Shown here piece after piece: positions 43,201 through 51,196 of a stretch of 64,000 bases of DNA. The notes under the pieces were generated by a model that was not told the DNA's origin, searched no databases, and worked only from the letters and a program-made list of their open reading frames with translations. Numbering within the stretch: the first letter of the stretch is position 1; every line of letters starts with the position of its first letter. Origin of the DNA: Nereida sp. MMG025. Its GTDB lineage: Bacteria; Pseudomonadota; Alphaproteobacteria; Rhodobacterales; Rhodobacteraceae. Both the position numbers and the translations under genes were made by a program. The stretch covers positions 453,136-517,135 of the forward strand of contig NZ_JAKFZN010000003.1 in NCBI RefSeq assembly GCF_021654165.1. Reading direction: 5' to 3'.

Positions 43201-43957
43201 TAATGACACTGTCGCCATTTGTTTTGACAGGCAGGTCATAAATATCGCGCGGTTCATCAAACGACGACGGGATCTTGATCCCGATCGAGCTGCTTGCGGT
43301 ATCCACATTACCCGCCGCGACCAGCAGGTTGTTGTTGCTGACCACATTGATCAGCTCGCCTGCTGTGACGTTGTAGCTTTCCAGTTTCAGCGGATCGATG
43401 ATGACCTCGACCATTTCATCGCGCTGCCCCGCCAGAGCGGCTTCCAGAACGCTGTCCTGCCCCTCGATGCGGTCTTGCAGGTCTTTGGCCACCTGCACCA
43501 GAGTACGCTCGGGCAATGGGCCTGTCAGGCTGACGATGATGATCGGGAATTCGGAAAAGTTAATTTCTTCCAGCGTATATTTTTCGGCGCCGTCGGGGAA
43601 ATTTGCCTCAACCGTGTTCATGCGGTCGCGCACATCGGCCAGAATTTTCGTCTTGTCCCATCCGAATTCGAATTCCAGCACCACATTGGCATAGTTTTCA
43701 ATTGCCGTGCCGGTGATCGTTTTCAGACCATCGAGATCCGAAAGCTCTGTTTCAATCGGTTTGACCAAAAGCCGTTCACTGTCCTCGGCCGAAATGCCCG
43801 GAAACGGCAGGGAAATAACGAGGGCGGGGATCTCAATATCGGGCTCGCCCTCTTTGGGCAGGCCCGTGTAGGCAAACCAGCCAACAGCAAGGCTTAGTGC
43901 AATAAATGCCAGCACCATCCGCGCGCGATCGGCGGCCCATTGAACAACACCGGTCAT
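40241..43957 (-). CDS. RND-family efflux transporter permease
   Basis: A 1238-residue inner-membrane pump with the usual twelve-helix RND plan and two large periplasmic loops, exceeding the typical 1030-1050 residues by an enlarged region after helix 6 (about residues 490-580). In helix 4 only one of the two proton-relay acidic residues is present (Asp402 followed by Gly403), where AcrB has Asp407-Asp408. Later helices read GIVVNNNIVLID. It works with the adaptor gene that overlaps its start by 4 bases. Substrate unknown. Confidence 0.93.
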   Translation of the reverse strand: MTGVVQWAADRARMVLAFIALSLAVGWFAYTGLPKEGEPDIEIPALVISLPFPGISAEDSERLLVKPIETELSDLDGLKTITGTAIENYANVVLEFEFGWDKTKILADVRDRMNTVEANFPDGAEKYTLEEINFSEFPIIIVSLTGPLPERTLVQVAKDLQDRIEGQDSVLEAALAGQRDEMVEVIIDPLKLESYNVTAGELINVVSNNNLLVAAGNVDTASSSIGIKIPSSFDEPRDIYDLPVKTNGDSVITLGDLADINLTFEDREGTARFNGESTVALQVVKRKGFNLIDTANMVREEVAAEQATWPPELQAAIEVGFSNDQSRVVDSMVRQLEGSVLTAIALVMIVVLAALGPRPALLVGFAIPTSFLLCFILLGIMGISVSNIVMFGLILAVGMLVDGAIVVVENADKRISEGTGPMHAYVEAAQRMFWPIVSSTATTLCAFLPMLFWPGVPGEFMGMLPVTLIFVLSASLVVALIYLPVMGGVTGRMSRVFGGISDAMRENMAWALRVALVIPSVLITFAGVMSLLNPAYILPMGGALGTVFGIVLFAIGAFAVSITVGSATPRAGEKRISSGRTRTAFGQFTRAIAANPVMPLVSIGLVLGFVVATFITFGQNNNGVEFFVESEPEQAIVYVQARGNLSLEEKDEAVREVEEIVMAHPGVVNVFSFAGVGGLATGGPGGGQGPRDTIGQIQLETIPWEDRADRPELDGNIVLEEINAELAKLAGIKAEITELAQGPATGKPVHLRISGDSLETLEDAALQARAQFEATPGLVLIEDTLPLPGIDWEIDVDVEKAGRFGADVATVGAMVQLVTRGILLDTMRVDTSDEEIEIRVRLPEKDRVLSTLDSLKVRTSDGLVPLSNFISRKPVAKLGQIDRVDQKRVYNVKADVEPGLSKLVLTEDDTTTTLAVIKAAEDGADVTGPVFRTDAETAFTPFWLADGVTLDQVQTQFNDGDLNMIPVNANERIEALTEWLQTDPFPSSLSWEWTGDQEEQAESGAFLVSAFAGALGLMFIILLAQFNSFYNAVLVLLAVILSTTGVLIGMLVMDQPFSIIMTGTGIVALAGIVVNNNIVLIDTYQEYSRYMPRIEAIVRTAEDRIRPVLLTTITTMAGLAPMMFGLSLDFIGGGYSIDSPTALWWKQLATAVVFGLGIATVLTLVFTPAMLALRVWVSTYAVWGGRALAKASLGKQSRAAQDWALAKEAKRLKHPEIIWDDADLSAADTPMTPLRAAE

Positions 43958-45204
43958 CCCTGTGCCTCCCTATAGGTTACATCGACGGGCACGCCGTCGG
44001 TCACGTATTCCTGCCCAAGCACGATCACATCCACCTGCGGCGGCAGGCCATCTACCCAAATGCCGTCTACCGTATCGCGGATCACGCTGACAGGCGCAAA
44101 GCGGGTGATGCCATCTTCAACGATGCGCAGACCCAAAGTGCCTTCGTCGTTCAGCGTCAGGGCAGAGCCGGGAACAAGATGCGCGTCCGCACCGTCGCTT
44201 GCGATGATCATTTCTACCGTTTGGCCGTCACGAATATGCAAATCCGCATTCGGCACTTCGATGTCCACGCGGAAGGTGCGGGTCACAGGATCGGCACTGC
44301 GCGACAGGAACGTCACGCGGCCCTGCACCTCTTCGCCGCCCGTCAGACGTGCGCCGCCAACGGCGCCAACAGCAATGCGGTCCACCTGCGTTTCAGGCAC
44401 GAACCCCACCAGTTTGACCGGGTCAAGCTGAATGATCGTGGCGCACGACATGCCCGGTTGCAGCAGGGCGCCCAATTCCGCCGTGTCACTTTCCAGCAGG
44501 CCAGAGAACGGCGCCTTGATCGTCTGGCGCTCAACATCCTTTGTAGCACTGGCCACCGCCGCCTCTGCCGAGCGGACAGCAGCTTGCGCACTTTCGATGC
44601 CCCCTTGGGCCGATTGGATGCCAGCCTCTGCCGACTGGATCGCCGCCAAGGCGCTTTCATAATTCGCATCGGCCGTGGCAACCCGTGTGTCACTGGCAAA
44701 ACCGCCCTCTGACAGGCGGGTGGCTGCGTTTTGGTTGATCCGTGCTTCTTCCAGCCGTGCCTGTGCTTCGCGCAAACGCGATTGGGCTTCGGGCAGGCGG
44801 GACTGTGCGGTTGGCATATTGGCGCGCGCCTCGGCCAATCGCGCTTCGGCTTCGGCCAAACGCGCCTGCGACGTTCCGGGGTCCAGCACGCACATTTCAG
44901 CCCCTTCCTCAACAAACGCACCTTTGCGCAGCGGGGCCGAGATCACACGGCCCGAAATTTCGGCTTTCACATCAACCTGACGCGCCGCTTCGGTGCGCCC
45001 GCGCACCAGCACGGCACTGTCAATGGCTTGCGCTTGGGATTTCAGGGCCACCACGGCCACGCGCTGAATACCGTCGTCTTGCGCGGCGTCACCGGTGTCT
45101 TGCGCACCTGACTGGGCCAGCGCCATCAGGGTGTCACGCTCAAACACCAGCCCATAAAGGAATGCGCAAACCAAAATGGCGGTGACGAAGGAAAAGAATT
45201 TCAT
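43954..45204 (-). CDS. RND efflux periplasmic adaptor (HlyD/AcrA family)
   Basis: A 416-residue membrane-fusion protein. Helix 1 (about 5-20) anchors it, and a lipoyl-like domain (KAEISGRVISAPLRKGAFVEEG) follows. A long alpha-hairpin with Ala/Glu/Arg heptads (about residues 115-215, very regular SAEAGIQSAQ repeats) precedes the second lipoyl half and beta-barrel. It links the RND pump with an outer-membrane channel that is not in the window. First gene of the pump operon; the ATGA overlap with the pump start couples them. Confidence 0.92.
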   Translation of the reverse strand: MKFFSFVTAILVCAFLYGLVFERDTLMALAQSGAQDTGDAAQDDGIQRVAVVALKSQAQAIDSAVLVRGRTEAARQVDVKAEISGRVISAPLRKGAFVEEGAEMCVLDPGTSQARLAEAEARLAEARANMPTAQSRLPEAQSRLREAQARLEEARINQNAATRLSEGGFASDTRVATADANYESALAAIQSAEAGIQSAQGGIESAQAAVRSAEAAVASATKDVERQTIKAPFSGLLESDTAELGALLQPGMSCATIIQLDPVKLVGFVPETQVDRIAVGAVGGARLTGGEEVQGRVTFLSRSADPVTRTFRVDIEVPNADLHIRDGQTVEMIIASDGADAHLVPGSALTLNDEGTLGLRIVEDGITRFAPVSVIRDTVDGIWVDGLPPQVDVIVLGQEYVTDGVPVDVTYREAQG

Positions 45205-45451
45205 AGCAGGCGTCTCTTGTTGTGTGCAGCGCAGGTATCGGCCGGTTTTGTTTTATTTATGTCAGAATACGTATCACTAAACCAATTAGTTCAAAAAAAA
45301 TCGCTTTGCACGTGTATTTTTTGTGACGCCTTGGTCCGTGCACAAAAATTAAGCCGGTTTTCGCACCCTTTATGTGGATACGATTTGTGCACCCTGCGAT
45401 CATACGGTAAGCCCCGTTTAACGAATTGTGCGCAACAGGCGGAGAGCGGGC
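45205..45451. promoter_or_regulatory. AT-rich divergent intergenic region with inverted repeats
   Basis: Between the efflux operon (minus) and the YfgM-like/bamB/der genes (plus). ACTAA-ACCAA-TTAGT (45276-45290) resembles a TetR-type operator and could control the pump. GTGCACAAA (45338-45346) and TTTGTGCAC (45384-45392) are inverted 9-mers 37 bases apart, nearer the plus-strand gene. The composition is much more AT-rich than its surroundings. No regulator gene is adjacent. Confidence 0.5.
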
Positions 45452-46123
45452 ATGTCCAACAACGAAAGTTTCATCGAAGAAGTCACGGACGAGCTGCGCA
45501 GTGACCAGCTTTGGGCCGCCATTCGCAAATACGGTTGGATCGTTGCACTGGCCGTGATCGGCATCGTGGGGGGCGCATCCTACAACGAATTTCGCAAAGC
45601 CCAGATCGAAAATGCTGCACAGGCCAAGGGCGATGCCATTCTGGACGCATTGAACAAAGAAGATCCCGCCGACGTCCTGACAGCACTGGACGCGGCAAAA
45701 GACACAGGACTGGCGACCCAGTTTTTGCTGGCAGGCGAACAATCCACCCAAGGCGACACCGATGCAGCCATCGCCACCTACACCGCGATTGCCGCCAACG
45801 TCGATGCGCCTGCGGTCTACCGCGATCTGGCCACCTTCAAGGCGGTTTTGCTGCAAGGAACAGACACGCCCTTGGCCGAACGCAAGATGGCGTTTGAGGC
45901 CCTAGCCCAACCGGGCGGCGCCTACCGTCTTTTGGCCCAAGAGCAGTTGGCGCTGATCGCCCTTGAAAGCGGCGATACGGATGGTGCGATCACCATGTTG
46001 CAAACGCTGCTGGAAGACACGGAAGTCACCCAAGGCTTGCGCCGCCGCGCAACACAGGCGATTGTGGCTTTGGGCGGGACACCGCTGCCGACGCCCACAC
46101 AGCAAGAGCCGACTGCCCGGTAA
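45452..46123 (+). CDS. YfgM-like TPR protein (ancillary SecYEG/BamB-linked)
   Basis: A 223-residue type II membrane protein. A short cytosolic start (SNNESFIEEVTDELRSDQL) is followed by one helix (about 28-48), with a periplasmic TPR-like domain (repeats such as LLAGEQSTQGDTDAAIATY). This is the YfgM family, which associates with the Sec translocon and periplasmic chaperones. It stands directly before bamB, as yfgM does in enterobacteria. The start has GGAGAG upstream. Confidence 0.85.
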   Translation: MSNNESFIEEVTDELRSDQLWAAIRKYGWIVALAVIGIVGGASYNEFRKAQIENAAQAKGDAILDALNKEDPADVLTALDAAKDTGLATQFLLAGEQSTQGDTDAAIATYTAIAANVDAPAVYRDLATFKAVLLQGTDTPLAERKMAFEALAQPGGAYRLLAQEQLALIALESGDTDGAITMLQTLLEDTEVTQGLRRRATQAIVALGGTPLPTPTQQEPTAR

Positions 46124-46196
46124 CAAGGGCGGGCCAATCGGCCCAAAAATACGGCGCGACACGCGCAGAACAGACTAAAGGAAACAGGTCTTGGTC

Positions 46197-47573
46197 ATGT
46201 CGATATTCCAGTCCAAAACCGCGCCTCTGGCCGCGTTGCTTGCGACAACTCTGTTGGTATCGGGCTGTGCGCAACGCGAAGAAATCCTTGAAGGTGAACG
46301 CCTTGATCTGCGCACACCTGTGTCTGAACTGATCAGCGGTGACACGCTGGATGATACCGCTGGCCAAACTGGTCAGGATGGGGATGCGCAGCCTGCCGAA
46401 GGTCCGCAACCCATCGCGTTGCCTGCGCAGGTCAACCACGCGGCATGGACGCACCGCTACGGCAATGCGCTGCACCGCATTACACACCCGCAACTGTCGC
46501 AATCGCTTGCGCTTGCATGGTCGTCCAATGTGGGCCAAGGCAACAGCCGCAAACAGCGCATCACCGCTGATCCGGTCGTGGCAGATGGACGGGTCTTTAC
46601 CCTCGATGCCCAAGCGACCGTGACCGCAACCTCGACCTCTGGTGCGCCGCTGTGGACGCGTGATTTGACACCGCTGTCCGAACAGGGGGGTGACGCCTCT
46701 GGCGGCGGCTTGGCGATTGATGGCGAAACGATCTTTGTCACAACAGGCTATGGCGATCTGACCGCACTGGAAACCGCGACAGGGGCCGAACTTTGGACCC
46801 AACGTCTCGAAGCGCCCGCGACGGGCGCCCCAACCGTGGCTGGCGATATCGTTTATGTGGTGGGTGCCAATTCGGTTGCCTGGGCTATCAATGCCGACAA
46901 CGGCCGCGTGAAATGGCAACTGCCCGGTCTTCCAAGCGCTTCTGATCTGGTGGGCGGCCCTGCGCCCGTGGTCACCGACAAGCTGGTGGTCTTTCCCTTT
47001 GCCACCGGTGATCTGCTTGCCGCGTTCCGCGAGGGCGGCATCCGCCGTTGGGACGCGTCTGTGACAGGCGAACGCCGCGGGCGGACCTACACAATTATCA
47101 AAGACCTTACCAGCGATCCCGTCGTGGACGGCAATGTCCTTTATGCGGGTAACCAGTCGGGCCGCGTTGCGGCACTGGACGTCAACACGGGCGATCGCAT
47201 CTGGACCGCGACAGAAGGGGCCTATTCCCCCGTCTGGCCCGTGGATAACGCTGTGTTTCTTGTCTCTGATCAGGCCGAACTTGTGCGCCTTGATGCCAGC
47301 ACGGGCGAACGTGTCTGGGGTGTCGATCTTCCCTATTTCGACAAAGAACGGGACCGCCGCAAGAAAGCGGTTTTTGCCCACTACGGCCCCATCCTTGCGG
47401 GCGGGCGCTTGATTGTGGCCTCCGACGACGGGGTTCTGCGCAGTTTTGATCCTGTGTCTGGCGCGCTGGTCTCGACCGTATCAATCCCCGGTGGTGCAGC
47501 CAGCAACCCCGCTGTGGCAGGGGCCACGCTCTATGTGGTGTCGGGCAATGGGCAACTCCACGCTTTCCGTTAG
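46197..47573 (+). CDS. bamB: Outer-membrane assembly lipoprotein BamB (PQQ-like beta-propeller)
   Basis: A 458-residue lipoprotein. The signal ends in a lipobox (LLVSGC, Cys about residue 22). The mature part is an eight-bladed PQQ-like propeller with repeated blade motifs (GNLY-type: VTDKLVVFPFATGDLLAAF, LYAGNQSGRVAALDVNTGDRIW). BamB supports BamA in outer-membrane protein insertion. Longer than E. coli BamB (392) owing to an N-terminal linker. Confidence 0.9.
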   Translation: MSIFQSKTAPLAALLATTLLVSGCAQREEILEGERLDLRTPVSELISGDTLDDTAGQTGQDGDAQPAEGPQPIALPAQVNHAAWTHRYGNALHRITHPQLSQSLALAWSSNVGQGNSRKQRITADPVVADGRVFTLDAQATVTATSTSGAPLWTRDLTPLSEQGGDASGGGLAIDGETIFVTTGYGDLTALETATGAELWTQRLEAPATGAPTVAGDIVYVVGANSVAWAINADNGRVKWQLPGLPSASDLVGGPAPVVTDKLVVFPFATGDLLAAFREGGIRRWDASVTGERRGRTYTIIKDLTSDPVVDGNVLYAGNQSGRVAALDVNTGDRIWTATEGAYSPVWPVDNAVFLVSDQAELVRLDASTGERVWGVDLPYFDKERDRRKKAVFAHYGPILAGGRLIVASDDGVLRSFDPVSGALVSTVSIPGGAASNPAVAGATLYVVSGNGQLHAFR

Positions 47574-47624
47574 CAGCGCCTTGGTGTAAGTGCGGCGCTT
47601 AAACGCCTCAAAGGTCCCTGAATC

Positions 47625-49088
47625 ATGTCTTTCACCCTCGCCATCGTTGGCCGCCCGAATGTTGGTAAATCCACGCTGTTCAATCGTCTGGTGGGCAAGC
47701 GTCTGGCCCTTGTCGACGACCAACCCGGCGTCACGCGCGATCTGCGCGAAGGCGAGGCCCGTTTGGGCGATCTGCGCTTTACGGTCATTGATACCGCAGG
47801 TCTGGAAGAGGCAACCGACGACAGTTTGCAAGGCCGCATGCGCCGGCTGACAGAACGCGCGGTTGATATGGCCGACATCTGCCTGTTCATGATTGATGCG
47901 CGCACGGGCGTGACCTCAACAGACCGCATGTTTGCCGAAATTCTGCGCAAACGCTCTGCCAAAGTGATGCTGGCGGCTAACAAGGGCGAAGGGCGCGCGG
48001 CTGATGACGGTGTGATGGAAGCCTATGAACTGGGGTTGGGAGAGCCGTTGCGCCTGTCTGCCGAACATGGCGAGGGCATGGGCGATCTGCTGGCCGAACT
48101 GATCCCGTTCAGCGATGAATATGAAAGTAAAAACAAGTCGATAGAGCCTGATGTTGATGTGTCACTTGAGGAAGGTGATGAAGACCCTGATGCCTATCAG
48201 GCCCCGTCCGATGCAAAGCCATTGCAGATCGCGGTGGTCGGCCGTCCCAACGCGGGTAAATCCACCCTCATCAACCAAATTCTGGGTGAGGACCGCCTTT
48301 TAACAGGTCCAGAAGCGGGGATCACCCGTGACGCGATTAGCCTGAAGATGAAATGGGGCGACACGCCCGTGCGCATCTTTGATACGGCTGGCATGCGCAA
48401 AAAAGCCAAAGTGCAGGAAAAGCTGGAAAAATTGTCGGTCGGCGACGGTCTACGCGCCGTGAAATTTGCAGAAGTGGTGATTGTCTTGCTGGATGCGGCA
48501 ATCCCCTTTGAACAGCAGGATTTGCGCATCGCCGATCTGGCCGAACGCGAGGGCCGCGCCGTTGTTGTCGCTGTGAACAAATGGGACATCGAGGACGAAA
48601 AGCAGCAAAAGCTCAAAGACCTCAAGGAAGCGTTTACGCGCCTTTTGCCGCAATTGCGCGGCGCGCCGTTGATTACGGTGTCGGCCAAAACGGGCAAAGG
48701 TCTTGAACGGCTGCGCGACGCTGTTTTGCGCGCCCATGAAACATGGAACACCCGTATCCCAACGGCCCAACTGAACCGCTGGCTGACGGGTATGATCGAG
48801 GCGCATCCGCCCCCCGCGCCAAGCGGGCGTCGCATCCGTATTCGCTATATGACGCAAGTGAAAACGCGCCCGCCGGCGTTTGTGGCGATGTGCAGCTTGC
48901 CTGAAAAGCTGCCCACCAGCTACACGCGCTATCTGGTCAATGGGTTGCGCGATGATTTCGATATGCCCGGCACGCCCATCCGCTTTACCATGCGCAGCCA
49001 GTCCAAGGACAACCCTTACAAGGACAAGAAGAAATCAACGCCAAGCCGTCTGCGCAAACACCTCAACAAACCGCCCCACGGCGGCTGA
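47625..49088 (+). CDS. der: Ribosome biogenesis GTPase Der (EngA)
   Basis: A 487-residue double-GTPase that helps assemble the 50S subunit. Each G domain is visible: P-loops GRPNVGKS (near residue 9) and GRPNAGKS (near 210), both DTAGL/DTAGM switch regions, and NKGE and NKWD nucleotide motifs. A KH-like C-terminal domain begins near residue 385. An acidic linker ([12 protein letters not shown]) joins the domains. Follows bamB by 51 bases. Confidence 0.97.
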   Translation: MSFTLAIVGRPNVGKSTLFNRLVGKRLALVDDQPGVTRDLREGEARLGDLRFTVIDTAGLEEATDDSLQGRMRRLTERAVDMADICLFMIDARTGVTSTDRMFAEILRKRSAKVMLAANKGEGRAADDGVMEAYELGLGEPLRLSAEHGEGMGDLLAELIPFSDEYESKNKSIEPDVDVSLEEGDEDPDAYQAPSDAKPLQIAVVGRPNAGKSTLINQILGEDRLLTGPEAGITRDAISLKMKWGDTPVRIFDTAGMRKKAKVQEKLEKLSVGDGLRAVKFAEVVIVLLDAAIPFEQQDLRIADLAEREGRAVVVAVNKWDIEDEKQQKLKDLKEAFTRLLPQLRGAPLITVSAKTGKGLERLRDAVLRAHETWNTRIPTAQLNRWLTGMIEAHPPPAPSGRRIRIRYMTQVKTRPPAFVAMCSLPEKLPTSYTRYLVNGLRDDFDMPGTPIRFTMRSQSKDNPYKDKKKSTPSRLRKHLNKPPHGG

Positions 49089-49097
49089 CCCGCGCCA

Positions 49098-49152
49098 GCC
49101 AGATTATTCCAGAATAATCTGGCGCCCCGAAAGCTATTCTTGAATAGCTTTC
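49098..49152. repeat. Paired perfect hairpins at the der/TspO-like junction
   Basis: GCCAGATTATTC-CA-GAATAATCTGGC (49098-49123) has a 12-bp stem. GAAAGCTATTC-TT-GAATAGCTTTC (49129-49152) has an 11-bp stem. The linker is five GC-rich bases. The second stem includes the stop codon of the minus-strand gene (49134). The junction is convergent. Confidence 0.87.
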
Positions 49153-49838
49153 CCCCGCAGCGCCGCGAGAAGTCCGCCAGCCACTGCAAGGCAGCCTGCG
49201 ATAGCAAGCCCGCCAGTGAGGTCCAGGCCATTGGCGACAAGGATTCCGATCAGGGCCCAGACCACGGCAGCGCCATAGGTCAGCACAAACGGGGCGGTCC
49301 AGATGACGCCCAAGGCGATCAAAAGGGCCAGCGCGATGCAGATCAGGGCCCAGACCTCGGCGCCAAAAAACAGCCCGTAGCCAGCGCCAGCGACACCAAG
49401 CGAGACATTTGCCGCCGCTGTCAGCCAGCCTGCATAAAGGCCAACAGGGGCCGCAAACCACCAGATGTCTTTGCGCGGCGCGTGAAATAGCGCAACCAGC
49501 GCGCCAGCCAGCATGACCCAGATCAGGATTGTGGCCCAGATGGGCGAGGCCAGCGCCACCCAAAGCCAAGCGGCACCCACGGCGATGCTAACGATCAGGG
49601 CAGGGCGTGCAGCGTCCCATGCTGTATCATCGCTGCGTTTGAGCACCCCAAATATCGCACTGGCGGCCAGCCAGCTATAGATCACCCCCCAAAGCGCAAA
49701 AGCATAGCCTGCGGGTTGGACAGGCGGGTTGGGTTGTGCGATCGGCAGTTGCCCGTCCGTGTAGCCCGTAAACGGCGGTGTGATCAGGGGAGCCACAAAA
49801 AACGCAGCGGTTACGATCAGGGTCAGCCAGGCTTTCAT
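49134..49838 (-). CDS. TspO/MBR-like membrane protein
   Basis: A 234-residue membrane protein with about six or seven hydrophobic segments rich in Trp. The N-terminal [17 protein letters not shown] and the [16 protein letters not shown] region resemble tryptophan-rich sensory (TspO/translocator) proteins, but it is longer than the usual 150-160. Its start overlaps the serS stop by 4 bases (ATGA), so it is coupled to serS. Ligand unknown. Confidence 0.7.
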   Translation of the reverse strand: MKAWLTLIVTAAFFVAPLITPPFTGYTDGQLPIAQPNPPVQPAGYAFALWGVIYSWLAASAIFGVLKRSDDTAWDAARPALIVSIAVGAAWLWVALASPIWATILIWVMLAGALVALFHAPRKDIWWFAAPVGLYAGWLTAAANVSLGVAGAGYGLFFGAEVWALICIALALLIALGVIWTAPFVLTYGAAVVWALIGILVANGLDLTGGLAIAGCLAVAGGLLAALRGKAIQE

Positions 49839-51124
49839 ACCAATAGCCCTTCTGCGGTCAGCCGCGTTTTGCCGCCCAGATAGGGGTGAAGGGCTGCTGG
49901 CAGTGTGACTGATCCGTCTGCATTCTGGCCATTTTCCAGCACGGCAATCAACGCACGTCCCACCGCAAGGCCCGAGCCATTGAGCGTATGGACAAACTGC
50001 GGTTTGCCACCCGCTTCTTTGAAACGGGTGTTCATGCGCCGCGCTTGGAAATCACCGCACACCGACACAGAAGAAATCTCGCGGTAGCTTGCCTGACCCG
50101 GCAGCCAGACCTCGATGTCATGGGTCTTGATCGCGCCAAACCCGATGTCGCCCGTGCACAGCACCACCGTGCGGTAGGGCAACTCGAGTGCTTCCAGAAT
50201 GCCTTCGGCACAAGCGGTCATCCGGTCATGCTCGGCCATGCTGTCGTCAGGGTGGGTGATGCTGACCATTTCGACCTTTTCGAATTGGTGTTGGCGCAGC
50301 ATCCCTGCGGTATCACGCCCCGCGCTGCCCGCCTCGGAGCGGAAACACTGCGTATGGGCCACCATGCGGCGGGGCAGGGCGCTTGCGTCAACCACCTCAC
50401 CGTTCCACACATTCGTCAGCGGCACCTCTGCCGTGGGCACCATCCACCAGCCGTTTGTCGTTTTGTAGCTGTCCTCGCCAAACTTGGGCAGCTGGCCCGT
50501 GCCATACATCATCTCCTCGCGCACCAATACCGGCGCCCAGGTTTCTTCCAGCCCGTTGTGGTCCACATGGGTGTCCACCATGAATTGCGCCAGCGCGCGG
50601 TGGATCCGCGCCACTGCCCCCTTCAGCACCATGAACCGCGAGCCCGACAGTTTGGCCGCCGTCTCAAAATCCATGCCGCCGCGCACGCCTGCAATCTCGA
50701 AATGCTCAACCGCGTCAAACCCCATCTCGCGCGGCGTGCCCCACCGCTTGATCTCGACGTTGTCGGCCTCATCCGCGCCATCGGGGACAGAGGCATCCAG
50801 CAGGTTGGGCACCGACATCAGCAGGTCGGTCAGTTGCGCGTCCAGCGCCTTGGCCTCATCGCCCAACGCCGCGACCTCGGCCTTCTTGTCGCCCACCAGC
50901 GCGCGCAACCGTTCAAACTCGGCCTCATCACCCGATGCCTTGGCCGCGCCGACTTGCTTGGAGGCCGCGTTCTGCTCGGCCTTGGCATCCTCGGCCGCCT
51001 TGATCTTGGCGCGGCGCGCAGCATCAATGGCCAGCACATCCGCCGCCCGCACGTCCGACCCGCGCCGAGCCATCGCGGCATCAAACAAATCAGGGGTCTC
51101 ACGGATGAATTTTATGTCGTGCAT
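49835..51124 (-). CDS. serS: Seryl-tRNA synthetase
   Basis: A 429-residue class II synthetase. The N-terminal coiled-coil arm (about 25-105, rich in Ala, Lys and Glu) binds the tRNA(Ser) long arm. The class II motifs are visible as motif 2 [22 protein letters not shown], with the conserved Arg, and motif 3 [16 protein letters not shown]. The ATG at 51124 gives the family length. Length agrees with other bacterial SerS. Confidence 0.96.
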   Translation of the reverse strand: MHDIKFIRETPDLFDAAMARRGSDVRAADVLAIDAARRAKIKAAEDAKAEQNAASKQVGAAKASGDEAEFERLRALVGDKKAEVAALGDEAKALDAQLTDLLMSVPNLLDASVPDGADEADNVEIKRWGTPREMGFDAVEHFEIAGVRGGMDFETAAKLSGSRFMVLKGAVARIHRALAQFMVDTHVDHNGLEETWAPVLVREEMMYGTGQLPKFGEDSYKTTNGWWMVPTAEVPLTNVWNGEVVDASALPRRMVAHTQCFRSEAGSAGRDTAGMLRQHQFEKVEMVSITHPDDSMAEHDRMTACAEGILEALELPYRTVVLCTGDIGFGAIKTHDIEVWLPGQASYREISSVSVCGDFQARRMNTRFKEAGGKPQFVHTLNGSGLAVGRALIAVLENGQNADGSVTLPAALHPYLGGKTRLTAEGLLV

Positions 51125-51196
51125 CGGGGGCCTCGGGCTAACGTGAATCATTGCCAGCGGTATAGAACGCTCAGGAGAGGATGGGTAGGGCAGCGG

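Noticed and set aside
46026..47381. 451-codon minus-strand open frame
   Set aside because: Antisense to the YfgM-like gene's end and bamB. No recognisable motif, and bamB has a lipobox and propeller blades.
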